A stretch of 14,358 bases of DNA, taken from contig CAWKGC010000012.1 of assembly GCA_963849005.1 (NCBI GenBank), positions 1-14,358 on the forward strand, given 5' to 3'. A program made the position numbers and the translations under genes. The notes below the pieces were generated by a model. The model did no database searches. It saw only the letters and a list, made by a program, of their open reading frames with translations, and was not told the DNA's origin. This DNA is from CAWKGC01 sp963849005. GTDB taxonomy: Bacteria > Pseudomonadota > Gammaproteobacteria > Burkholderiales > Usitatibacteraceae. Shown in pieces: positions 1 through 7,800 of this stretch (its first letter is position 1; each line of letters opens with the position of its first letter).

Positions 1-10
1 ACTCGCCAAC

Positions 11-361
11 ATGGACCTTCGCGCCGTGATCACTGCCGCCTTGATTGCCGTCTCCTCCCCCGCGTTCGCGCAGTCCGCAAACGCGAACCAGGCCGACCTG
101 GACTCCGGCTTCGCCCTTTACGCCGCCGGGAAGTTTCCCGAGGCAATGCTGGCCTTCCAGGCCGCGGCCGAGAGGAACAACGCGGCCGCGCAGGAAATTC
201 TCGGCATGATGTTGCTCAAGGGGGAAACGCTTTACCCCTGCGTCCCGGCCGACGAGAAGCGTGCCCTTCACTGGCTGCGCAGGGCCGCCGCCAACGGCAG
301 CGATGTCGCCCGCTACGAGGTAAACTATCTCGATCGGCGCCTTGCCAGCGCCCAGCGATAG
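11..361 (+). CDS. Exported Sel1/TPR-like repeat protein, 116 aa
   Basis: Small protein with an apparent Sec signal peptide: one Arg near the start, a hydrophobic stretch at residues 6-17, and an AFA-Q cleavage site near residue 20. The mature part (about 30-105) is helical and alanine-rich. It contains the Sel1-like pattern LG..L.KG....D...ALHWLRRAA..G...A at about residues 63-99, preceded by a TPR-like helix pair (FALYAAGKFPEAMLAFQAAA). Such repeats mediate protein-protein contacts, here in the periplasm. With only about two repeats it is shorter than most Sel1 proteins. The ATG at 11 is chosen because the signal peptide begins there, but only 10 bases precede it, so its ribosome site cannot be judged and a further upstream start cannot be excluded. 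It ends 63 bp before the next gene in the same direction. The partner protein is unknown. Confidence 0.75.
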   Translation: MDLRAVITAALIAVSSPAFAQSANANQADLDSGFALYAAGKFPEAMLAFQAAAERNNAAAQEILGMMLLKGETLYPCVPADEKRALHWLRRAAANGSDVARYEVNYLDRRLASAQR

Positions 362-424
362 GGCACGGTTCAGCCGGGGTGCCGTGCGGGAAGTCCAGGC
401 CTCGGCGCCAACGGACATTTTGCA

Positions 425-1081
425 ATGAACCCTGCCCCCCGCGTGTTTCGTCTCTTCTTCATCCTGCTGCTCGCCTTCGCGCTCGATGCCCCCGCCCAGT
501 TCGTGACGCTTGCGCACACCCCGCTGGGCCAGGCCTACATCGACCTGGCCGGCCCGGTCATTTCCGTCTACGAAACGGCCAGCCCCGACGTCTCGTACGG
601 CATCGCCACCAAGGTGACGCGCACTTCCGGCGGCCGCGAGCAAACGACCATCGGCGGCCAGTTGAACGGCTGGAGCGCTGCCGGCGTGTCCTCGCCCACT
701 TGGGGTGCGGCGATCGAAGCGATCGCCATGCCCGGTTCGCGCTCCGTCCTGGTCGGCACCGAGACGCTGGTCGGCAACCTCGATCCGGCCAACCTGGAGA
801 ACAAGATCGGGAACAACGTCGTCTTCGTGAACCGGCTGGTGGGCGGCACGCCCAGCGAGACCCGGAACAACGACAACTCGATCGCCTACTGGGTGACCGC
901 CACGCCCGGCACCGGGTTCGAGACGGCGCTGAAACTGAACAGGGACTCGATAGCCGACAGCGCGACCCGCAAGGCTGCCGTGATCGACCTCTCCGAGCTG
1001 GAAGACCTGGACGTGGTCGTGTTCCGCTTGCCGCAGGGAAGGGAAATCACCCTGCGAATGCTCATGTCGATGGGACGCTAG
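425..1081 (+). CDS. Secreted protein of unknown family, 218 aa
   Basis: I do not recognise the family. The N-terminus is a clear signal peptide: Arg at 6 and 9, hydrophobic core at about 10-20, likely cleavage APA-Q near residue 25. The mature chain of about 190 residues has no cysteine and no membrane segment. The middle is rich in Gly, Thr, Asn and Val (about 60-160), suggesting a beta-rich fold. A more charged segment (DLSELEDLDVVVFRLPQG, about 187-204) and a short LRMLMSMGR tail follow. The ATG at 425 is the natural start because it begins the signal peptide. The Shine-Dalgarno region is weak, with ACGGA about 10 bp upstream. It lies 63 bp after the Sel1-like gene and may be cotranscribed with it. 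A periplasmic or surface role is inferred from export alone. Confidence 0.72.
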   Translation: MNPAPRVFRLFFILLLAFALDAPAQFVTLAHTPLGQAYIDLAGPVISVYETASPDVSYGIATKVTRTSGGREQTTIGGQLNGWSAAGVSSPTWGAAIEAIAMPGSRSVLVGTETLVGNLDPANLENKIGNNVVFVNRLVGGTPSETRNNDNSIAYWVTATPGTGFETALKLNRDSIADSATRKAAVIDLSELEDLDVVVFRLPQGREITLRMLMSMGR

Positions 1082-1186
1082 CCCCGCCCCGCTCTTGTTT
1101 CCCGGCCGCACTGCGGCCCGCGCCCAACGATGAGGCGCAATCAAGCCGGCGGCACCGTCATGGTGCCCACGCATCTTGTCCACGCC

Positions 1187-1214
1187 ACCGCGCAGGCCCG
1201 GGCGGGTTTTTTTT
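1187..1214 (+). terminator. Possible intrinsic terminator
   Basis: A GC-rich segment (GCAGGCCCGGGCGGG) is followed directly by eight T's at 1207-1214. The best local stem is short: CCGC at 1188-1191 with GCGG at 1202-1205, loop of about 10 nt. An alternative pairs CACCGC at 1186-1191 with GCGGTG at 1218-1223 across the T run. The T tract is convincing but the stem is modest. It would end transcripts from the two upstream genes and insulate the Anbu locus. Confidence 0.4.
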
Positions 1215-1230
1215 GGTGCGGTGAACAAGG

Positions 1231-1236
1231 TATGCT
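1231..1236 (+). promoter_or_regulatory. Candidate -10 element for the Anbu locus
   Basis: TATGCT matches the sigma-70 -10 consensus at four of six positions. It lies about 58 bp before the ATP-grasp ATG, just after the possible terminator. No good -35 is visible: the sequence 16-17 bp upstream is the T run itself. This is the only promoter-like site I see for the locus. Confidence 0.3.
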
Positions 1237-1288
1237 TCGGGCATGGCGTTTGCTCCGTTCCGGGACGCGTCCGTTCCACACCCTCCCC

Positions 1289-2704
1289 ATGCCGCTCAAG
1301 AACTACTACAACGAAATGTACGCCGAGGATCGCTCGGTCCGGCCGCACTATGGCGCCTTTTCCGCCTGGCTGGAAGAGACGCCGCCGGAGAGGATCGCGC
1401 AGAACCGGCAGGCCGCCGACCTCCTCTTTCACCGGGTCGGCATCACCTTTGCCGTCTACGGCGAGACCTCCGGCACGGAGCGGCTGATTCCGTTCGACAT
1501 CGTGCCGCACGTCATTCCCGGGGCGACCTGGGAGCGCATCGGGGCGGGGCTGCGGCAGCGCGTCACCGCGCTCAACCGCTTCCTGCACGACGTCTACCAC
1601 GGGCAGGAGATCCTCGCCGCGGGCATCATCCCGCGCGACCTGGTCGAGACCAACCCGCAATTCCGCCGGGAGATGATCGGCGTCGACGTGCCCGGCGGCG
1701 TGTACGCGCAGATCGCGGGCATCGACATCGTCAAGAATTCCGACGGCGAGTATTTCGTCCTCGAGGACAACCTGCGCACCCCTTCCGGGGTGTCGTACAT
1801 GCTCGAGAACCGCAAGATGATGATGCGGCTGTTCCCGGAACTGTTCGCACAGCAGTCGATCCGCCCGGTGGACCATTATCCCGACCTGCTGCTCGACACC
1901 CTGCGCAGCGTCGCGCCGCGCGACGTGGACAACCCGACCATCGTCCTGCTCACCCCGGGGCACTTCAACAGCGCCTATTTCGAGCACGCCTTCCTCGCCC
2001 AGCAGATGGGCGTGGAACTGGTCGAGGGGCAGGACCTGTTCGTGCAGAACAACCAGGTCTTCATGCGCACCACGCAGGGGCCGCAGCGCGTCGACGTGAT
2101 CTACCGGCGCATCGATGACGACTTCCTCGACCCGCTCGCGTTCCGGCCCGACTCGACCCTCGGCGTTGCCGGCCTGCTCGACGCGTACCGCGCGGGCAAG
2201 GTGACGCTCGCCAACGCCATCGGCACGGGGGTCGCCGACGACAAGGCGATGTATCCCTTCGTCCCGGAGATGATCCGCTTCTACCTCGGCGAGGAACCGA
2301 TCCTGAAGAACGTCCACACCTGGCTGCTGCGCAATCCGGAGGACCTCAAGTACGTCCTGGCGCACCTGCCGGAACTGGTGGTGAAGGAGACCGCGGGCTC
2401 CGGCGGCTACGGCATGCTCGTGGGCCCCACCTCCACCAGCGAGGAACGCGAGAGGTACCGCCAGCGCATCCTCGACGCGCCCGAGCGTTTCATCGCGCAG
2501 CCCACGCTGTCGCTCTCGCAGGTGCCGACCTTCGCCGGGGACAAGCTGGGCGACCGCCACATCGACCTTCGCCCCTATGTGCTTACCGGGCGCGAGGTGA
2601 ACTTCGTTCCCGGCGGGCTCACCCGCGTGGCGCTGCGCGAGGGTTCCCTCGTCGTCAACTCCTCGCAGGGCGGCGGCGTCAAGGACACCTGGGTGGTTGA
2701 TTGA
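1289..2704 (+). CDS. Circularly permuted ATP-grasp protein of the Anbu locus, 471 aa
   Basis: Matches the CP_ATPgrasp (DUF404/DUF407) family, whose members are predicted ATP-dependent carboxylate-amine ligases forming peptide-like bonds; substrates are undefined. Recognisable features are the N-terminal YNEMYAEDRSVRPHY, the VYG.....ER.IPFD.VP segment, GIDIVKNSDGEYFVLEDNLR near residue 150 (family-typical acidic and basic residues), a GGYGMLVGP glycine loop near 373, and the C-terminal HIDLRPYV, GGLTRVA and NSSQGGGVKDTW motifs. Length is normal for the family. I chose the ATG at 1289 because homologues begin at this YNEM..-type segment; the 53 codons readable upstream show no family similarity and overlap the promoter-like region. 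No strong Shine-Dalgarno sequence precedes it. A palindromic repeat separates it from the Alpha-E gene. Cytoplasmic location is expected. Confidence 0.93.
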   Translation: MPLKNYYNEMYAEDRSVRPHYGAFSAWLEETPPERIAQNRQAADLLFHRVGITFAVYGETSGTERLIPFDIVPHVIPGATWERIGAGLRQRVTALNRFLHDVYHGQEILAAGIIPRDLVETNPQFRREMIGVDVPGGVYAQIAGIDIVKNSDGEYFVLEDNLRTPSGVSYMLENRKMMMRLFPELFAQQSIRPVDHYPDLLLDTLRSVAPRDVDNPTIVLLTPGHFNSAYFEHAFLAQQMGVELVEGQDLFVQNNQVFMRTTQGPQRVDVIYRRIDDDFLDPLAFRPDSTLGVAGLLDAYRAGKVTLANAIGTGVADDKAMYPFVPEMIRFYLGEEPILKNVHTWLLRNPEDLKYVLAHLPELVVKETAGSGGYGMLVGPTSTSEERERYRQRILDAPERFIAQPTLSLSQVPTFAGDKLGDRHIDLRPYVLTGREVNFVPGGLTRVALREGSLVVNSSQGGGVKDTWVVD

Positions 2705-2717
2705 TGAATAGCAGGTT

Positions 2718-2893
2718 AACCGCCGATGAACGCCGATGAACGCCGATAAAAGCATGATGGAGGGTGGCTTCGGCGACGGCCCTGCATCCCCGATCAAGAC
2801 CCAAGCAGGTCTTGCCGTCGATTTTATCGGCGTTCATCGGCGTTCATCGGCGGTTCCATCGCCTTTGCCTTTCACCCCGACTTCATCGGTGGT
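2718..2893 (+). repeat. Palindromic repeat element, copy 1
   Basis: Two perfect 34-bp inverted arms (2718-2751 and 2822-2855) flank a 70-bp spacer. Each arm contains about three tandem copies of a 10-bp unit, CGCCGATGAA, the last reading CGCCGATAAA. To the right the element seems to continue to 2893 through ATCGCCTTTG to a further partial unit, TTCATCGGTGGT (2882-2893), also present at the same spacing in copy 2. The spacer begins GCATGATGGAGGGTGGCTTC, which resembles the reverse complement of the copy 2 spacer. It sits between the ATP-grasp and Alpha-E genes and ends 15 bp before the Alpha-E ATG. In RNA it would fold into a very stable hairpin. A mobile, MITE-like or REP-like origin is inferred; no transposase is nearby. 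Confidence 0.9.
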
Positions 2894-2908
2894 TTCACGA
2901 GGTGGCGA

Positions 2909-3859
2909 ATGCTCTCCCGCGTAGCTTCCAGCCTGTACTGGATGAGCCGCGGGGTGGAGCGGGCGGAGAACACCGCCCGCATCCTCGACGTGACCTACCG
3001 CATGTCGCTGCTGGTGAAGGAGCCCGAGCTCGTCGACCAGGAATGGTTCGCCCCGCTCAACATCACGGGAACGCTGTTCCCGTTCTCCGGCCGCCACAAC
3101 CTGGTGTGCGCCCGCGAGGTGCTGCATTTCCTGGTGCTCGACCCCGACAACCCCTCCTCCATCTACTCCTGCTCGCGCCAGGCGCGCGAGAACGCCCGCG
3201 CGGTCCGGGGCTCGATCACCAGCGAGATGTGGGAGGTGCTCAACTCCACCTGGCTGGAAATGCAGGCGATGGACGAGGACCGCATGCACTCGCGCGGCGT
3301 CTCGGCCTTCTTCGACTGGGTGAAGGAACGCTCGCACCTGTTCCGCGGCGTGACCTTCGGCACCATGCGGCGCGACGACGGCTACTACTTCTCGCGGCTG
3401 GGCACGCACATGGAGCGCGGCGACAATACGGCGCGCATCATCGACGTGAAATACCACGTGCTCCTGCCCTCGGTGAAGGACGTGGGCGGCGCGGTCGACT
3501 ACTACCAGTGGTCCGCGGTGCTGCGCTCGGTCTCCGCCTTCGAGGCCTACCGCAAGGTCTATCGCGACGTGATCACCCCGGTGCGCCTGGCCGAACTGCT
3601 GATGCTGCGCGACGACATCCCGAGAAGCCTGCGCTTCTGCATGCGCGAGGTCTACGACACCCTCAACCAGGTGCGCAACGCGCGCTCCGCGGAGACGCTC
3701 AGGCTCGCCGGGCAGATCCACTCCGACCTGCAGTACGGCCGGATTTCGGATATTTTCAGCCTGGGCCTGCACGAATACCTCACCAATTACCTGGAATCGA
3801 TGCAGGAACTCTCCACCCTGATCCAGCAAAGCTTCTTCGCGCCGACCGTCGAGGATTGA
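2909..3859 (+). CDS. Alpha-E domain protein, 316 aa
   Basis: Full-length member of the Alpha-E (DUF403) family: all-helical proteins of about 310 residues that accompany circularly permuted ATP-grasp, transglutaminase and Anbu genes. The biochemical role is unknown; a partner or scaffold in peptide-bond chemistry has been proposed from context. Family hallmarks are the start MLSRVASSLYWMSRGVERAE with the N-terminal ERAENTARILDV motif at about 17-28, its echo MERGDNTARIIDVKYH near 168-183, YYQWSAVLRSVSAFEAYRK in the middle, and LRFC....Y..L in the C-terminal third. The repeated ER..NTARI..V motif suggests an internal duplication. The start has a good ribosome site (GAGGTGG, 5-10 bp upstream), lying just beyond the palindromic repeat. 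Only one base separates its stop from the Anbu ATG, so the two are probably translationally coupled. Confidence 0.93.
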   Translation: MLSRVASSLYWMSRGVERAENTARILDVTYRMSLLVKEPELVDQEWFAPLNITGTLFPFSGRHNLVCAREVLHFLVLDPDNPSSIYSCSRQARENARAVRGSITSEMWEVLNSTWLEMQAMDEDRMHSRGVSAFFDWVKERSHLFRGVTFGTMRRDDGYYFSRLGTHMERGDNTARIIDVKYHVLLPSVKDVGGAVDYYQWSAVLRSVSAFEAYRKVYRDVITPVRLAELLMLRDDIPRSLRFCMREVYDTLNQVRNARSAETLRLAGQIHSDLQYGRISDIFSLGLHEYLTNYLESMQELSTLIQQSFFAPTVED

Positions 3860-3860
3860 C

Positions 3861-4598
3861 ATGACCTACTGTGTAGCGCTGCGGCTCGATTCCGGGATGA
3901 TCTTCGCCTCAGACTCCCGCACCAACGCGGGCGTCGACCATGTGGCGACCTTCTGCAAGATGAAGGTCTACGAGAAGGTGGACGAGCGCCTGATCGTGGT
4001 CCTGTCTTCCGGCAACCTCGCCATCACGCAGGGCGTGAACAACATCCTCGACCGGCAGTTGAAGCTGGACGAGGACGGCACGCCCAACCTGATGAACGTC
4101 ACCTCGATGTACGACGCGGCAGCGCTCGTCGGCGACGCGCTGCGCGAGATGCAGCGCCGCGACGGCCCGTGGCTGATGCAGTCGCAGATCGACGCCAGCG
4201 CGAGCATGCTGGTGGGCGGCCAGATCAAGGGCGAAGGGCAGCGCCTCTTCCACGTCTATTCGCAGGGCAACTTCATCGAGTCGATGGAGGACACGCCTTT
4301 CTTCCAGCTGGGCGAGTCGAAGTACGGCAAGCCCATCCTCGACCGGGTGCTCAACACCTCGGTGCCGCAGAAGGAAGCCGCAAAGTGCATCCTCATTTCC
4401 TTCGACTCGACCATGAAGTCCAACATCTCGGTGGGGCTGCCCATCGACATGCTCTGGTACCCGCGCGACAGCCTGCGCACAGGCATGGTCCAGCGCATCC
4501 GCGAGGGAGACCCCTACTTCACCATGGTGCGCAACCGCTGGGGCGGCGGGCTTCGGCGCGTCTTCGCCGAGCTTCCCGACCCGGACTGGCTCGAGTGA
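3861..4598 (+). CDS. anbu: Anbu, bacterial proteasome-like beta-subunit homologue, 245 aa
   Basis: Matches the proteasome-type NTN-hydrolase family named Anbu (COG3484), related to HslV and proteasome beta subunits. The start MTYCVALRLDSGMIFASDSR gives, after Met removal, an N-terminal Thr1 nucleophile. Asp17 lies in ASDSRTNAG, and a Lys follows in FCKMK (residue 33 or 35 of the ORF), matching the Thr-Asp-Lys set of active beta-type proteases. Other family signatures are LSSGNLAITQ near 50 and the C-terminal MLWYPRDSL and VRNRWGGGLR segments. There is no propeptide, as expected for Anbu. Published structures show open-ring or helical assemblies; the in vivo substrate is not settled. The ATG follows the Alpha-E stop by one base, and its ribosome site (GAGGA) lies within the Alpha-E end. 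Cytoplasmic. Confidence 0.95.
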   Translation: MTYCVALRLDSGMIFASDSRTNAGVDHVATFCKMKVYEKVDERLIVVLSSGNLAITQGVNNILDRQLKLDEDGTPNLMNVTSMYDAAALVGDALREMQRRDGPWLMQSQIDASASMLVGGQIKGEGQRLFHVYSQGNFIESMEDTPFFQLGESKYGKPILDRVLNTSVPQKEAAKCILISFDSTMKSNISVGLPIDMLWYPRDSLRTGMVQRIREGDPYFTMVRNRWGGGLRRVFAELPDPDWLE

Positions 4599-4633
4599 TG
4601 CGGGCGGAGTCGTGAGTTCCACCACCGCAGTTC

Positions 4634-4805
4634 GGAACCGCCGATGAACGCCGATGAACGCCGATAAAAGCAAAGGTAATCTGGTCTTGGTTCCGGAATC
4701 CGTGGAGCGCGCCGTAGCCACCCACCATCACGCTGTTATCGGCGTTCATCGGCGTTCATCGGCGGTTCCATCGCCTTTTGTTTTTTTCCTGCATTCATCG
4801 GCGGT
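4634..4805 (-). repeat. Palindromic repeat element, copy 2 (spacer inverted relative to copy 1)
   Basis: Perfect 34-bp arms at 4634-4667 and 4736-4769 enclose a 68-bp spacer; each arm carries the same 10-bp CGCCGATGAA units as copy 1. Reading the spacer on the minus strand gives ATAACAGCGTGATGGTGGGT, which aligns to copy 1 with 27 of 31 bases identical from the GATAA end onward, so the spacer orientation is opposite to copy 1. The sequence right of the right arm (ATCGCCTTTTG through TTCATCGGCGGT at 4794-4805) instead matches the copy 1 right flank in the same orientation, 26 of 37 bases without gaps. It ends 21 bp before the transglutaminase start. The strand given refers to the spacer. Confidence 0.9.
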
Positions 4806-4826
4806 CAACGCGATTCTGGAAATCCA

Positions 4827-7800
4827 GTGACGATCAAGGTAGCGATACACCACAAGACCCACTACGTGTTCGACCGCGCGGTGAACCTGTCGCCGCATGA
4901 AGTGCGGCTCAGGCCCGCGGCGCACTGCCGCACGCCGATCGAGGCGTACTCGCTCAAGGTGAGGCCGGAGAAGCATTTCCTGAACTGGCAGCAGGACCCC
5001 TACGGCAACTGGGTGGCGCGCCTGGTGTTCCCGGAGAAGTCGCGCGAACTCGAGATCACCGTCGATCTCGTCGCCGACATGACGGTGATCAACCCGTTCG
5101 ATTTCTTCGTCGAGAAGGTCGCCGACAACTTCCCCTTCGCCTACACGCCCGAGAACGCGCGCGAGCTGTCGCCCTACCTCGAGGTGGAGCCACTCACGCC
5201 GAGGCTGGAGGCATGGATCGAGAAGGCCCGCAAGCGCTTCCTCGCCAAGCCGATCATCACCATCGATTTCCTCGTCGGCGTGAACCAGATGCTGCAGGCC
5301 GACGTCCAGTACCTGATCCGCATGGAAGCCGGCATCCAGCCGCCCGAGCTGACCCTGGAACTCGCCAAGGGCTCGTGCCGCGACTCCGCCTGGCTGATGG
5401 TGCAGATCCTGCGCCGCTTCGGCCTCGCGGCGCGCTTCGCTTCCGGCTACCTCGTGCAGCTGGTCGCCGACCAGAAGCCGCTCGACGGGCCGGCAGGCAC
5501 GAGCAAGGATTTCACCGACCTGCATGCCTGGTGCGAAGCGTATGTGCCGGGAGCGGGCTGGATCGGGCTCGACCCGACGTCCGGGCTGCTCGCAGGCGAA
5601 GGCCACATCCCGCTCGCCTGCACGGCGCTGCCTTCGAGTGCCGCGCCCGTCACCGGCTTCACCGACCCTTGCACCACGACCCTCGACTTCGCGATGACGG
5701 TCACGCGCATCCATGAGGACCCGCGCGTCACGAGGCCCTATACCAAGCACCAGTGGCGCGAGATCGACAAGCTCGGCGCGCAGGTCGATGCCGAGCTGGC
5801 CGCCCACGACGTGCGGCTCACCATGGGCGGGGAGCCGACCTTCGTTTCGATCGACGACATGGACGGCCCGGAGTGGAACATCACGGCGCACTCGGACAAG
5901 AAGTTCGCGCTCGCCGCTGACCTGCTCGTGCGGCTGCGCAAGAGCTTCGCGCCCGGCGGCGTCCTGCAGTACGGCCAGGGCAAGTGGTATCCCGGCGAGG
6001 CGCTGCCGCGCTGGGCGCTGTACTGCTTCTGGCGCAAGGACGGCGCGCCGCTTTGGGAAGCTCCCCTGCCTGCGGAAGGAAAGGGCAATGCGGACGCCGA
6101 GGCCGCGCGCCGCTTCGCCGACGAGCTCGCCGCGCAACTCGGGCTCGCGGCCGATTTCGTGAACCCCGCCTACGAAGACCCGTTCAGGATCCTGCGCGAC
6201 GAAGCCAACCTGCCGCAGAACATCGATCCCCTGGCCGAGGAACTCGCGGCCGGTGTCGTGCGCGACAAGTTGCGCGAGCAACTCACAGGCAAGATCGGCA
6301 AGCCGGTCGGCTTCGTGCTCCCCTTGTGCGCCGCCCCGCGTGCAAAGGCGTCGGCCGCGACGAAATGGCAAAGTTCGCCGTGGCCGCTGCGCCGCGGCCA
6401 TGTGTTCCTGCTTGAAGGCGATTCGCCGATGGGCTATCGCCTGCCGCTCGCCTCGCTCCCTGCCAAATTGCCCAGGGACGAGGAACCGGTCATCGCCACC
6501 GACCCGTTCGAGCGCCGCGACGCGCTAGGCCATCGCAAGCCTGCCCGTTCGGCAAGCACGGCTTCCTCCGCGCGGCGCGCGGCGCCGGCACCGAAGGACG
6601 TGATCAAGACCGCGCTGTGCGTCGAGCCGCGCGGCGGCACGCTGATGGTGTTCCTGCCGCCGCTGGCCACGCTCGAGGACTACGTCGCGCTCATCGGCGC
6701 GGTCGAGGCCGCCTCGGTCGCGCTGGAGACGCCGGTGCGCATCGAAGGCTACCCGCCGCCCGACGACCCGCGCCTGATGCGCCTGGGCATCACCCCGGAC
6801 CCGGGCGTGATCGAGGTCAACGTGCACCCGGCGGCCGATTGGGCGACGCTCAAGGAAACGGTCACGACGCTCTATGCGGATGCGCGCGAGTCGCGACTCG
6901 CCACCGAGAAGTTCATGCTCGACGGGCGCCACACCGGCACGGGCGGCGGCAACCACGTCACCATCGGCGCGGCGAAGGCGTCCGACAGCCCGCTCCTGCG
7001 CCGACCCGATCTCCTGAAGAGCCTCATCACCTACTGGCAGGTGCACCCGGCGCTTTCCTACCTGTTCTCGGGCACCTTCATCGGCCCGACCAGCCAGAGC
7101 CCGCGGGTGGACGAGGCGCGCAACGACGCACTCTATGAACTCGCCATTGCCTTCGAGCAGCTCGACCGCGAGTTTCCGCCCGGCAAGGAGAACGAGAAGC
7201 CCTGGCTGGTCGATCGCCTCCTGCGCAATTTCCTGGTCGACCTGACCGGCAACACGCACCGCGCCGAGTTCTCCATCGACAAGCTGTACGCGCCGGGGTC
7301 TGCGACCGGGCGGCTCGGCCTGCTGGAGTTCCGCGCCTTCGAGATGCCGCCCCACGCGCAGATGAGCCTCACGCAAATGCTGTTGCTGCGCGCGCTGGTC
7401 GCGCGCTTCTGGCGCGCGCCCTTCCGGGGACGGGTGAGTCCCTGGTCGACGCGGCTGCACGACGAGTTCATGCTGCCGCACTTCGTGGCGCAGGACATGC
7501 GCCAGGTGGTCGACGACCTCAACGACGCGGGCTACGACTTCCGCTTCGAGTGGTTCTCGCCCTTCCTGGAATTCCGCTTCCCGCGTTATGGCACGGTCGC
7601 CTACGACGGCGTGGAACTGGAATTGCGCCAGGCGATCGAGCCGTGGCACGTGCTTGGCGAGGAAGTCGTGCAGGCCGCCACTTCGCGTTACGTGGACTCG
7701 TCGGTCGAGCGCCTGCAGGTGAAGGTGACGCGCTTCAACGACTCGCGCATGGGCGTGGCCTGCAACGGGCGCCTGGTGCCGATGACGCCTACCGGGCGCA

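Larger units (their letters stand above)
1082..1288. other. Intergenic region with small hairpins
   Basis: This stretch of about 200 bp separates the two exported-protein genes from the Anbu locus. It holds a perfect 6-bp hairpin with a 3-nt loop at 1104-1118 (GGCCGC/GCGGCC), another at 1151-1167 (GGCACC/GGTGCC, 5-nt loop), a GC-rich segment ending in eight T's, and a -10-like hexamer. A longer in-frame reading of the following gene reaches back to 1130, but it runs through these elements and lacks ATP-grasp family sequence, so I treat the region as non-coding. Confidence 0.5.

Noticed and set aside
1130..1288. N-terminal extension of the ATP-grasp protein
   Set aside because: The 53 extra codons run through hairpins, the T tract and the promoter-like site and show no family similarity.
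2718..2855. Intrinsic terminator after the ATP-grasp gene
   Set aside because: The palindrome has a 70-bp loop and no T run follows; it is better explained as a repeat element.
2736..2924. Small frame through repeat copy 1, with a similar peptide readable in copy 2 (FIGVHRRSSAVP in both)
   Set aside because: The shared peptide comes from the near-identical arms. In the spacer the two frames differ mostly by amino-acid-changing substitutions, so there is no sign of selection on a protein.
2718..4805. CRISPR array
   Set aside because: The 10-bp units are directly abutting, the larger repeats are palindromic pairs, and there are no regular unique spacers or cas genes.
4746..6401. 551-codon open frame on the minus strand inside the transglutaminase gene
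   Set aside because: Arg/Gly/Leu/His-rich translation typical of the antisense of a GC-rich gene; no family motifs, while the plus frame has the full catalytic triad.
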